Below, in pieces: positions 33,828 to 42,516 of a stretch of DNA of 64,000 bases; the stretch's first letter is position 1; every line of letters starts with the position of its first letter. The stretch spans positions 1 through 64,000 of the forward strand of contig SVOW01000005.1 in NCBI GenBank assembly GCA_015066175.1, written 5' to 3'. The notes beneath the pieces were generated by a model. It saw nothing but the letters and a program-made list of their open reading frames with translations, was not told the DNA's origin and made no database searches. A program made the position numbers and the translations under genes. The stretch comes from Oscillospiraceae bacterium. Its GTDB lineage: Bacteria; Bacillota; Clostridia; Oscillospirales; Acutalibacteraceae.

Positions 33828-36800
33828 ATGCTAAAGAAAAGCGCAAAAAGATTTTTAAGCGTGCTTCTCGTTGCAGTCATTGCATTGTCATGCTTTGCAA
33901 TGAATTTTTCAGCAGCGGAAGAAAATGTTGCAAGCATCGGCGATGTTTATTACAACAGCGTTGAAGATGCACTCAATGCCGCAGTAAGCGGTGACACAGT
34001 TATTGTTCAGAAAGACACAACAATTACACAAAACGTTACAGTTAAGTCAGGCGTTACTTTGCTTGTGCCTCACAAAGACGGTTATACAGGTTACGATCCT
34101 TCAAGCGGTAATCCTGATGTAAACTCAAATGCTACAGGGTATGTAACAGACGTTCTTTACAGAACACTTACTGTTAACGAAGGCGTTACAATTGAAGTTA
34201 ACGGTACAGTTATGGTAACGGCTCTTATTGGTCTGAAAAAGAGTGGTCACTATCGTCACGAAGTTAACGGCAACTATGCTCAGATGGTTCTTAACGGAAA
34301 AATGAATGTCAATAACGGCGGTATAGTTGTTTCTAACGGTTACATAAAAGGCTCAGGTGCAATTGAAGCATTTTCAGGTGCTGAAGTGAGAGACCTTTTT
34401 GTTATTGAACATTTCCGTGGCGGTACACATTCATCTTATATGAGAACCCAGGGCGTATGGATTGCCAACGAATATGATGTACGCAACATTACAGTTAAGG
34501 TTACTATTCATTACGGTGCTGAATTTACTGTTCAGAATGTTGCATATTTCAACAGCAGTTTCAGCTATAATGTAGTTACATTCATCGGTTCATCAGATGG
34601 TATTTTTATCCTTAAAGAAGGCGGTAAACTTGTAAGAACAATTGAATACCGTGACAGAATCGGCAAAGAAGCAGAAGTTTATAAACTTTATGGCGGCGGA
34701 TATTTAGGTTCTATTTCAATTAAATTTTACATAAGTGTCCTTCCTGTTACAGTTAACTCATCAAGCTTTGTTCTTTCAATGGACGGTGATAACGAACTTC
34801 ATCTTTATGACGGCGACTATAATACATACTATAACTCAAAAGCAATCAGTATGAAATTCCTTCCCGGCTGTGAAGTTACAATTCATGACGGCGCAAAATT
34901 CTCAGTTGACAGATACAAAACAACTACCCGTGACAGATATTCACAAATCGTAGCTTACAGAGAACTTACTGATTCACAGTTTACAGTAAACTACCGCTAT
35001 CCTCAGGGAAGACCTTCAGCAAAATGCTTTGTCGAAAATGGCGGTGAACTTTATGTTGACGGTGAAATAGGCGGTGAAATTTATCTTGATTCAGGTGCAG
35101 TCGTAACTAAGGGCGATAATGCAGTATTCTCAGTAACAACAAAAGAATCTGCAAAACTCAGTACGAGAGATACAGAAACTTATGTGAATGATGCAGAATT
35201 TATTGCTCCTGAAGGATATCACACAAGATGGGAAGGAAACCAGCTTGTTATTGAAAAACATACCTACAGTACAGATGTTACTGTTGATAAAGCACCCACT
35301 TGCACAGCATCAGGCACAGGTAAATATCTCTGCACTCTTGAAGGTTGCGGTGCTTACACATCAACTACAATCCCCGCAACAGGTCATAGTTATAAAGCAA
35401 CAGTTACTGCTCCCACCTGCACAGAAAAAGGTTTCACAACCCACACTTGCGCAAACTGTGGCGACAGTTATGTAAACTCATATGTAAACGCAAAAGGTCA
35501 TACTTATGGCGATTGGGTAGTTACAGATGCTACCTGCACAGCAGAAGGCTCAAAAACAAAAACCTGCACAGTTTGTTCAGCTACAGTTACGGAAAAAATT
35601 TCTGCAAAAGGTCACACAGCAGGCAGAACAGAAACTGTAAATGCAACTTGTACTGCAGACGGTAAAACAACAGTTTATTGCTCAGTTTGTGGCGGTATCA
35701 TTTCAGAAACAGTTATCGAATCAGCAGGTCACGATTATAAAAAAGCAGTGACAGCACCTGATTGCGAAAACAAAGGCTTCACAACATATACCTGCTCTGC
35801 TTGCGGTGACAGTTACATCGCAGATTATGTAGATACACTCGGTCACACAGAAGAAACAACAGTTGTCGATGCAGATTGCGAAAATGCAGGTTTGAAAACA
35901 ACAGTATGTACAGTTTGTAATAAAGTGCTTTCTGAAGAAACAATTCCTGCACTCGGTCACACAGAAGAAACAACAACTGTTGATGCAGATTGCGAAAATG
36001 CAGGTTTGAAAACAACAGTATGTACAGTTTGTAATAAAGTGCTTTCAGAGGAAATAATTCCTGCACTCGGTCACACAGAAGAAACAACAAAGGTTGACGC
36101 AGATTGTGAAAACGCAGGTTCAATCAAAACAGTATGTACAGTTTGTAATAAAGTGATTTCAGAAGAAACAATTCCTGCACTTGGTCACACAGAAGTAATT
36201 GATGAAGCAGTAGCACCTGGTTGTGAAAACACAGGTTTAACAGAAGGTAAACATTGTTCAGTATGTGATAAGGTGCTTACAGCACAGGAAGAAATTCCTG
36301 CACTTGGTCACACAGAAGAAACAACAAAGGTTGACGCAGATTGTGAAAACGCAGGTTCAATCAAAACAGTATGTACAGTTTGTGATAAAGTGCTTTCTGA
36401 AGAAACAATTCCTGCACTTGGTCACACAGAAGAAACAACAACAGTTGACGCAGATTGCGAAAACGTAGGTTCAATCAAAACAGTATGTACAGTTTGTAAT
36501 AAAGTGATTTCAGAGGAAACAATTCCTGCACTTGGTCACACAGAAGTAATTGATGAAGCAGTAGCACCTGATTGTGAAAACACAGGTTTAACAGAAGGTA
36601 AACATTGTTCAGTATGTGATAAGGTGCTTACAGCACAGGAAGAAATTTCGGCACTTGGTCACACAGAAGAAACAACAACAGTTGACGCAGATTGTGAAAA
36701 CGCAGGTTCAATCAAAACAGTATGTACAGTTTGTGATAAAGTGATTTCAGAAGAAACAATTCCTGCACTTGGTCACAGTTGGAGCCAGTGGACAGAAGTC

Positions 36801-38066
36801 AACGGCAAGCAGGAAAGAGTATGTTCAGGCTGTGGTTTAACTGAACAGAGAGAAATTCCCACTGCAGTAACACTTCTTAAAACTATCCGCGGTACAGCTT
36901 CTTTCAAAACTTTCAAAGGTGAAAAATGTATCGCAATCACAGTTGAAGAAGGTAAAACTGCAACGGGTGTTTACACTGAATTGACAGACGGCGGTTCAGT
37001 TGAAATCACAGATATTTACGGAAATGTTCAGGCTCTTTCAGACAGATACGTTGCTTATCAGGCACAGAATATGTCAAACCCCGTAGCCACAATGACATTG
37101 ACTTATGCAGACGGAACAGTTGAAACTTATCCCGTAGTGTTTGAGCTTTACGATATGGAAAGCGAAATCAGCTTCAACCCTGCAGAAAAAATCAAACCTA
37201 TCAGAGGCACAGTTTCACTTGCAACTGATGAAAAAGGCGATTATGTTCTTGTTAATATGAACGAAGGTCAGTCATCAGTGGGTATCTACAAAGCATCTCT
37301 TGACGGTTCAACAGTTACTTTCATAGATGCAGACGGCAAATTCATAGAGCAGGAAAAACTCCACATCTTCTATGGCTCACAGAATGAGTTCAACCCTGAA
37401 GGAAGAATTTCAGTAACGGAAGCAGACGGCACAACAAAAGTTTACAGAATCGTTTATAAACTTTACGAAACTGACCCCTATGTAAATGCCGCAAAAGGTT
37501 TGAGACCTATCCGCGGTGCAGTTCTTCTTGATGCAGACGGCACAATCAGAATTAAAATGACAAGCGGTCAGACATCAGTAGGCCTTTACAAAACAACTGC
37601 AAACGGCACAACATTCCAGATTGTTGATGCTAACGGCAAACTTACAAACAACCTCAGTTCATTGATGTTCTACAAGACAAACAATGTTGCAAACGTTACA
37701 GCAACAATTATTTTCACAATGCCTGACGGAACTCAGAAAGAGCAGAAAATCATCTTTGATTTAGGCCTTGAAGATAACCCCGATCCTCTTGTATATATTG
37801 AAGCATTAAGAGGTTCATTAAGCTATCAGAACGACGGCACAGAAGATTATATTGAACTCAAAGCAAACGCACTTTCAACAGGTGTGGGTATTTATAAAGA
37901 CAGTCTTGTGAATTTCACAATCACAGATATCGATGGTGTGGTTTCAGAAAATGACAGCCGTTACTACTTCTATAAATCACAGAATCCTGATGGTGCAACA
38001 GCAAATATCAACGTTCTTCAGTCAGACGGTTCATATAAAACATACAAACTTGTAATAGTATTCTGA
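33828..38066 (+). CDS. Large secreted protein with Cys/His-rich tandem repeats
   Basis: ATG at 33828 follows GGGGGT; 1412 residues. A signal peptide (Lys-rich start, hydrophobic core LLVAVIALSCFAM, cleavage near NFSAAE) is followed by a beta-helix-like region to about residue 470 (repeated short strands such as VNNGGIVVSNGYIKGSG). Residues 477-1014 hold about 13 repeats of 38-42 residues, each with C...C-x2-C...GH; the last eight are nearly identical (ALGHTEETTTVDADCENAG unit). Residues 1018-1412 hold four approx. 100-residue repeats starting IRG. No sortase motif or S-layer domain is visible. Probably an extracellular adhesin or glycan-interacting protein; the Cys/His repeats may bind metal or form disulfides. 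Confidence 0.85.
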   Translation: MLKKSAKRFLSVLLVAVIALSCFAMNFSAAEENVASIGDVYYNSVEDALNAAVSGDTVIVQKDTTITQNVTVKSGVTLLVPHKDGYTGYDPSSGNPDVNSNATGYVTDVLYRTLTVNEGVTIEVNGTVMVTALIGLKKSGHYRHEVNGNYAQMVLNGKMNVNNGGIVVSNGYIKGSGAIEAFSGAEVRDLFVIEHFRGGTHSSYMRTQGVWIANEYDVRNITVKVTIHYGAEFTVQNVAYFNSSFSYNVVTFIGSSDGIFILKEGGKLVRTIEYRDRIGKEAEVYKLYGGGYLGSISIKFYISVLPVTVNSSSFVLSMDGDNELHLYDGDYNTYYNSKAISMKFLPGCEVTIHDGAKFSVDRYKTTTRDRYSQIVAYRELTDSQFTVNYRYPQGRPSAKCFVENGGELYVDGEIGGEIYLDSGAVVTKGDNAVFSVTTKESAKLSTRDTETYVNDAEFIAPEGYHTRWEGNQLVIEKHTYSTDVTVDKAPTCTASGTGKYLCTLEGCGAYTSTTIPATGHSYKATVTAPTCTEKGFTTHTCANCGDSYVNSYVNAKGHTYGDWVVTDATCTAEGSKTKTCTVCSATVTEKISAKGHTAGRTETVNATCTADGKTTVYCSVCGGIISETVIESAGHDYKKAVTAPDCENKGFTTYTCSACGDSYIADYVDTLGHTEETTVVDADCENAGLKTTVCTVCNKVLSEETIPALGHTEETTTVDADCENAGLKTTVCTVCNKVLSEEIIPALGHTEETTKVDADCENAGSIKTVCTVCNKVISEETIPALGHTEVIDEAVAPGCENTGLTEGKHCSVCDKVLTAQEEIPALGHTEETTKVDADCENAGSIKTVCTVCDKVLSEETIPALGHTEETTTVDADCENVGSIKTVCTVCNKVISEETIPALGHTEVIDEAVAPDCENTGLTEGKHCSVCDKVLTAQEEISALGHTEETTTVDADCENAGSIKTVCTVCDKVISEETIPALGHSWSQWTEVNGKQERVCSGCGLTEQREIPTAVTLLKTIRGTASFKTFKGEKCIAITVEEGKTATGVYTELTDGGSVEITDIYGNVQALSDRYVAYQAQNMSNPVATMTLTYADGTVETYPVVFELYDMESEISFNPAEKIKPIRGTVSLATDEKGDYVLVNMNEGQSSVGIYKASLDGSTVTFIDADGKFIEQEKLHIFYGSQNEFNPEGRISVTEADGTTKVYRIVYKLYETDPYVNAAKGLRPIRGAVLLDADGTIRIKMTSGQTSVGLYKTTANGTTFQIVDANGKLTNNLSSLMFYKTNNVANVTATIIFTMPDGTQKEQKIIFDLGLEDNPDPLVYIEALRGSLSYQNDGTEDYIELKANALSTGVGIYKDSLVNFTITDIDGVVSENDSRYYFYKSQNPDGATANINVLQSDGSYKTYKLVIVF
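35837..36778 (+). repeat. Near-identical tandem coding repeats
   Basis: Eight units of 114-126 bp within the secreted protein gene. Two unit types alternate: a common type with VDADCEN and a rarer type with VIDEAVAP at 36188 and 36545. The near-identity of units at the DNA level suggests recent expansion or gene conversion and predicts length variation between strains. Confidence 0.9.
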
Positions 38067-38071
38067 TGAAT

Positions 38072-38110
38072 AAAAATCACCCCTCGGAGTTCGCCTCTGA
38101 GGGGATTTTT
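38072..38110 (+). terminator. Terminator of the secreted repeat protein gene
   Basis: AAAATCACCCCTC / GAGGGGATTTTT stem followed by GTG. Confidence 0.75.
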
Positions 38111-38130
38111 GTGTGTTGCGGATACAGTAA

Positions 38131-38165
38131 AAAACGGGTGATATTCTTTATCACCCGTTTTAATA
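38131..38165 (-). terminator. Terminator of the ymxH-to-SBP operon
   Basis: AAAACGGGTGA / TCACCCGTTTT perfect stem; T-run on the minus strand. Confidence 0.8.
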
Positions 38166-38170
38166 TTGAC

Positions 38171-39115
38171 TTATTTGATTATTGCATATTCAAGGCCGTA
38201 TTTTCTTGCCAATCTTTCGATTGTGCCATCGGCAACTTTTTCGTCATAGAATTTGTTGAATTCTGCTGTAAGGTCAGAGCCTTTGCGGAAGCCTACTGCC
38301 CACTGTTCTTCGCCGTCTTCAAGTTCTATTGCAACAGTTATGTTGTTGTATTCAGTGCCGTCGCCTATTAAAGAACCGACGATTATTGAATCGATGATTG
38401 CAGCATCAGCAAAGCCTTTCTTTATGCTTGAGAGTGCTTCTTCTGTATCTGCAACAAGTGTATAATTCAACCCGTAAGTTTCTGCTATATCTGCGGCTGC
38501 TGAATTTCTTTCAACAGCAAATGTCAGGTTGTTGCAGTCTTCAATTGATGCATAACTGTCAACCATGCTTTTGCTCATAACAACTACAAGATTACTTGAA
38601 ATATATGCGTCAGAACAATCTATGCCGTTCTGTCCTGTTTCCATACCGTTCCATATGCAGTCAATAGCTCGATCATCAAGCAGTTTGCGTTTTTCGTTCC
38701 AGTTGATTTCTTTGAATTCAACTTCCACACCCAGATATTCGGCAAATTCTTTTGCTAAATCAGAGTCGAAACCGATCCATTTATCACCGTCGCGGTAATT
38801 CATGGGCATAAGTTCTGTTACGCCTACTACTATTTTTCCTGCTTCTTTTATCTGCTGAACTTCATTATCGCGAGAAAGTTTTTCAGTTGCAGTTGTAGTT
38901 TCGTCTGCGCCGAAGCCGGGAATAATATCGGGGCGTTTTTTTATAAGGTAGAACGCACCGGCAGCAATTGCGAGAACGAGTATCACAGCAACTATTGCAA
39001 CACCTTTTTTCTTTTTGCGGGGTTTACCTGCAGGTTTTGCTGCTTTGTTTCCGCAATAGGGGCATTTCGTTGCGTTGTCGGGAATTGGCTTTTTACATTT
39101 AGAACAGTTAATCAT
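38171..39115 (-). CDS. Zinc ribbon - membrane anchor - family 3 solute-binding protein fusion
   Basis: 314 residues. A cytosolic zinc ribbon (C4-x2-C7, C18-x2-C21), a Lys/Arg-rich segment, one membrane helix at about 38-58, a short linker, then an extracellular periplasmic-binding-protein domain (about 85-314). The last shows family 3 features: GKIVVGVTELMPMNYRDG, GFDSDLAKEFAEYLGV, IDCIWNGMETGQN and a late EQWAVGFRKGSDL. Amino acids are the usual ligands. ABC permease and ATPase genes are absent nearby, so it may be a sensor or orphan receptor rather than a transporter part. Last gene of a five-gene operon. Confidence 0.85.
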   Translation of the reverse strand: MINCSKCKKPIPDNATKCPYCGNKAAKPAGKPRKKKKGVAIVAVILVLAIAAGAFYLIKKRPDIIPGFGADETTTATEKLSRDNEVQQIKEAGKIVVGVTELMPMNYRDGDKWIGFDSDLAKEFAEYLGVEVEFKEINWNEKRKLLDDRAIDCIWNGMETGQNGIDCSDAYISSNLVVVMSKSMVDSYASIEDCNNLTFAVERNSAAADIAETYGLNYTLVADTEEALSSIKKGFADAAIIDSIIVGSLIGDGTEYNNITVAIELEDGEEQWAVGFRKGSDLTAEFNKFYDEKVADGTIERLARKYGLEYAIIK

Positions 39116-39133
39116 TTTATCTTAACTCCTTTT

Positions 39134-40096
39134 TTATAATGTACCGTTTAAAAATTCATCCCTGAACCAGATGCTGTTAATTTCAAAAGACTTTCCGTTC
39201 AGATATTCCAGAATGCCTGCGTCAGTTGAAAAATCAAAAGTAAGCTTATATGAACAGAGACATTGCTTTTTATAGCCTTTTTCTTTGTTGAGCTTGTTAG
39301 TGCCGTATTTTCCGTCGCCTAAAAGGGGATGTCCGATTGATGCGAAATGAGAACGAATCTGATGTGTTCTGCCTGTAAGAAGTTCAACTTCAACAAGGCT
39401 CAGTTTCCCTTTGGTTTCAAGCACTTCGTATTTTGTTCTGATTTCTTTTTTGTTTTCTCCGCCTTGTTTTGAAACGGTAACTTTGTTTTTTGCTTCATCT
39501 TTTTCAAGGTATCCGTGAAGGATGTCTTTTTTCTTTTTAGGGCAGCCGTGAATAATCAGACAGTAGTATTTATGCAATTCTCTGTCCTTCATTTTCTGGT
39601 TAAGAATACGCAATGCTTCAGCGTTTTTTGCGGCAATTACAATTCCGCTTGTGTTTCTGTCAATTCTGTTAACAAGGGAGGGGGTAAAAGAATTTTCTTC
39701 GTCAGGATGAAATTCGCCTTTTTCATAAAGGTAACGCTTGATTCTTGTTATAAGAGTGTCGTTGTATTCTCTGTCGTCAGGGTGGCAGAGAAGCCCCACT
39801 GTTTTGTTAAGAAGCATTATGTTTTCGTCTTCGTAAACAATGTCAAGCTTTTTTGATGCCGAAAGAAAATCATAACGCGTTTCGCTTTTTTCAAAAAACT
39901 CGTCATTTATGTACATATCCACAATGTCACCTGTGTTAAGTCGTGTGGATATTTCTGCACGTTTTGAATTGACTTTTATTCTTTTTGTGCGGATATATTT
40001 ATATAATAAATTTTTCGGCAGATTGGGCACGGTTTTTGTGATAAACTTGTCCAATCGCTGGTTGGCGTCGTTAACTTTTATTTCAAAACTTCTCAT
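39134..40096 (-). CDS. RluA-family pseudouridine synthase
   Basis: 320 residues. An S4 RNA-binding domain (about 13-70, QRLDKFITKTVPNLPKNLLYK) precedes the synthase core. The catalytic Asp is in NRIDRNTSGIVI; KTVGLLCHP, GRTHQIRSHFASIGHPLLGD and KKQCLCSYKL are the further family blocks. RluA/RluC/RluD-type enzymes convert uridines in 23S rRNA. The exact site cannot be assigned. It shares one base with the upstream kinase gene (stop/start overlap) and is followed after 18 nt by the solute-binding fusion. Confidence 0.92.
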   Translation of the reverse strand: MRSFEIKVNDANQRLDKFITKTVPNLPKNLLYKYIRTKRIKVNSKRAEISTRLNTGDIVDMYINDEFFEKSETRYDFLSASKKLDIVYEDENIMLLNKTVGLLCHPDDREYNDTLITRIKRYLYEKGEFHPDEENSFTPSLVNRIDRNTSGIVIAAKNAEALRILNQKMKDRELHKYYCLIIHGCPKKKKDILHGYLEKDEAKNKVTVSKQGGENKKEIRTKYEVLETKGKLSLVEVELLTGRTHQIRSHFASIGHPLLGDGKYGTNKLNKEKGYKKQCLCSYKLTFDFSTDAGILEYLNGKSFEINSIWFRDEFLNGTL

Positions 40097-40926
40097 TAAA
40101 ACATCCTTTTTACAAGTGAGTCAATACATTTTTCAAATTTCACGCTGTACCAATGGTTTTCCTTGTCTTCTGCAGTTGCAAGGATACATTCCACAACAAA
40201 ATCTGTTGCAATTTCTATTGATTTTTCAACAGAAAAACCTTTCACCAATGCAGACGAGCAAACAGATGCAAACACATCTCCCGTGCCGTGGAAAGTGTCG
40301 TGAATACGCTCTCTGTAATATTCGATAAAACTGTCTTTTGCTTTTTCGTATGCAATCACACCAAGCTTGTCCATACGACGTACGCCTGTGATAATCACCG
40401 TCTGAGCACCTGAAGAAGCAAGCTTTTTTGCCATTTCTTTTATTTCATCGTCAGTGAAATCGTCTCTGTATTTTATTTTAAGCAGATAGCAGGCTTCTGT
40501 GATATTCGGTGCAATCACATCTGCTTTTGTGATGAGAGAAGCCATTTTTTCAGCGAAACCTTCATCAAAACCTGCGTATAATCTGCCGTGGTCGCCCATA
40601 ACAGGGTCTATAAAAACAATTGTATCCCTTTTTTTGAAATTGTCAATAAAATCTGACACGATATTTAATTGTTCGGCAGAGCCCAGATAACCTGTATAAA
40701 TTCCGTCAAAATGTATGTTGAGCTTTTTCCAATGCTCGGCAATGGGAGAAATTTCTTTCGTCAGGTCATGAATTGTGAAGCCTTCAAACCCGCCGGTATG
40801 AGTTGATAAAACTGCAGTAGGAATAGGGCAGGCTTCAACTCCGCAAGCGGAAATTACAGGCAGAGCCACAGTAAGTGAGCATTTGCCGAAGCATGAAATA
40901 TCCTGAATTGTTACTATTCTTTTCAA
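40096..40926 (-). CDS. Pyridoxal/pyridoxamine kinase (PdxY-type)
   Basis: 276 residues of the ribokinase superfamily. The VTIQDISCFGKCSLTVALPVIS start, HTGGFEGF and TGYLGS substrate-side motifs, DPVMGDHGRLYAGF, and the late FHGTGDVFASV with the catalytic Asp are diagnostic for pyridoxal/pyridoxamine kinases. It makes pyridoxal phosphate or pyridoxamine phosphate from salvaged vitamers; PLP enzymes in this window include TrpB. It lies in the five-gene minus-strand operon, 13 nt after the LRR lipoprotein gene. Confidence 0.9.
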   Translation of the reverse strand: MKRIVTIQDISCFGKCSLTVALPVISACGVEACPIPTAVLSTHTGGFEGFTIHDLTKEISPIAEHWKKLNIHFDGIYTGYLGSAEQLNIVSDFIDNFKKRDTIVFIDPVMGDHGRLYAGFDEGFAEKMASLITKADVIAPNITEACYLLKIKYRDDFTDDEIKEMAKKLASSGAQTVIITGVRRMDKLGVIAYEKAKDSFIEYYRERIHDTFHGTGDVFASVCSSALVKGFSVEKSIEIATDFVVECILATAEDKENHWYSVKFEKCIDSLVKRMF

Positions 40927-40939
40927 TTTAAAAACCTTC

Positions 40940-42049
40940 TTATATTATGTCGAGATTAAATCCATTGCTTTTTGCATAATCAATCACAGGCGATTTTTTA
41001 GGGCAACTGATTTTTTTCAGTGATGAGCAGCTTTCGCAGATGTCTTCGCCTATTTCTGTTTTAGCAGAGTTAAAAGTCAGATAAGTAAGCCCTGAACATC
41101 TTACAAAAGCACCTTTGCCAACGCTTTTCACAGTATCAGGAAGTGTTATTTCTTCTATTTTATGGCAGCCTGAAAAAGCGTAATCGCCGATAAATTCAAT
41201 TTTTGAGTTGAAATTTATTTTGGTGAAATCAAGGCAACTGTCAAAAGCGGCAGTAGCAATAATGGTCACATTTTCACCGAGAGTGATTTCGTTAAGCGAT
41301 GAATTCATAAATGCGTATTCGCCGATTCTTTCAACGCTTGCGGGTAATGACACATAACGCACGAAGAAATTTTCGCTGAAAGCAGAAACCTCAACAATGC
41401 CGTCAGGCACAGTTACTGATTCGTCAGTGCCGTTATAGTGGATAAGTACGTTTTGTCCTGCAATAACAAATTTGTCTTTCTGGCTTGCAAGCCATGGAGT
41501 GTTGTTGAAAGCACCTCCGCCGATTGATTGAGCGTTTTTGGGAATAACGATATTTTTAAGCGAAGTGCAACCGCTGAATGCGTGTCCGCCAATAACAACT
41601 GTATCCAGCGGAATACGTATACTTTTGAGAGATGTGTTTTCGCTGAATGCGGCATTGCCGATAAGGTAAAGGTTTTCGGATAATACAACATTTTCAAGGC
41701 TGGTGCAACCGTAAAAAGCATTGTCGCGTATTTCTATTACAGTGTCAGAAACTGTAACGGCTGTCAGTGTATCCATGCCTGAAAAAGCGTCTTTTTCAAT
41801 GGCTTTGACTTCTTTGCCTTCAATCATTTCAGGCACATAAAGTGTAGAAAGCGATGCAATCGCACCTGTGATGATTATATAATCTTCATAAATATCATAT
41901 TTAAGTGTTGTTTTTTCATCCATTCCGCTTGAAAGGTAAACAGATTCGGGCAGTGGCGAAGAAAGATAAGGGTTTTCTGTTTTTTTGCATGAAAACAGGC
42001 AAAACATCATTATCAACACCATCAGAATGGCGAAAACTTTTTTTAACAT
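40940..42049 (-). CDS. Leucine-rich-repeat lipoprotein (BspA type)
   Basis: 369 residues. A lipoprotein signal ends in LFSC with lipid-accepting C21. From about residue 85 to the end are roughly a dozen BspA-like LRR_5 repeats of 22-24 residues (for example AFSGCTSLKNIVIPKNAQSI). These surface proteins mediate adhesion or protein binding. It is probably anchored on the outer face of the membrane. It sits in an operon between ymxH and a pyridoxal kinase, neighbours with no obvious functional link. Confidence 0.88.
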   Translation of the reverse strand: MLKKVFAILMVLIMMFCLFSCKKTENPYLSSPLPESVYLSSGMDEKTTLKYDIYEDYIIITGAIASLSTLYVPEMIEGKEVKAIEKDAFSGMDTLTAVTVSDTVIEIRDNAFYGCTSLENVVLSENLYLIGNAAFSENTSLKSIRIPLDTVVIGGHAFSGCTSLKNIVIPKNAQSIGGGAFNNTPWLASQKDKFVIAGQNVLIHYNGTDESVTVPDGIVEVSAFSENFFVRYVSLPASVERIGEYAFMNSSLNEITLGENVTIIATAAFDSCLDFTKINFNSKIEFIGDYAFSGCHKIEEITLPDTVKSVGKGAFVRCSGLTYLTFNSAKTEIGEDICESCSSLKKISCPKKSPVIDYAKSNGFNLDII

Positions 42050-42072
42050 CTTTTATACCACCTTGCACAATC

Positions 42073-42372
42073 TTAACTGAAAAACGAATCAAAAACCCTG
42101 CCTCTTTTTCTCTGCCTGACTTCACAGCAGGGCTGTGGCGTGAAGTTCACAAGAATTGTGTCTTCACCTATAACACATATGTCTTTCCAGCAGATTTTGA
42201 TATCTGCTGTTCTTCCGAAAAGTCCGAAACATTTTGGTTGGCCGTAAATAACAATAGAAACTATGCAACCGTTGCAGGTGTCAATTTCAACATCGTTTAC
42301 GCAACCCAGACGCGTTCCGTCGGAATTGTTTATCACTTCTTTATATCTTAAATCAGTTACGCAGCAGTTCAA
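42073..42372 (-). CDS. YlmC/YmxH-family PRC-barrel sporulation protein
   Basis: 99 residues starting at a TTG (42372), 6 nt after GGAGGTG; the ATG further upstream overlaps the site region and is less likely. It is a PRC-barrel of the YlmC/YmxH family: CCVTDLRYKEVIN start, GTRLGCVNDVEID, FGLFGRTADIKICWKDI and GEDTILV. The family is conserved in spore formers, although its role is unclear. It is the first gene of a minus-strand operon, with promoter at 42412-42440. Confidence 0.87.
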   Translation of the reverse strand: MNCCVTDLRYKEVINNSDGTRLGCVNDVEIDTCNGCIVSIVIYGQPKCFGLFGRTADIKICWKDICVIGEDTILVNFTPQPCCEVRQRKRGRVFDSFFS

Positions 42373-42411
42373 TAAGAACACCTCCGTAACCATTCTATGA
42401 AATTATTCTTT

Positions 42412-42440
42412 ATTATAACACAAAAATGATTGTGGTGCAA
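42412..42440 (-). promoter_or_regulatory. Promoter of the ymxH-to-SBP operon
   Basis: Minus strand TTGCAC (42440-42435), 17-nt spacer, TATAAT (42417-42412). Confidence 0.65.
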
Positions 42441-42454
42441 TACATAAGAATCTA

Positions 42455-42483
42455 TTGCAAAAAACGCAAATGTTTGATATAAT
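42455..42483 (+). promoter_or_regulatory. Promoter of the long GPH transporter gene
   Basis: TTGCAA at 42455-42460, 17-nt spacer, TATAAT at 42478-42483, divergent from the ymxH promoter 15 nt away. Confidence 0.65.
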
Positions 42484-42516
42484 AAATGCTAATATATAAT
42501 AGGAGGGGGTTTTGGT

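Noticed and set aside
35837-36778. Satellite or CRISPR-like DNA repeat
   Set aside because: The repeats stay in frame in a long ORF with a signal peptide, and keep their Cys and His codons.
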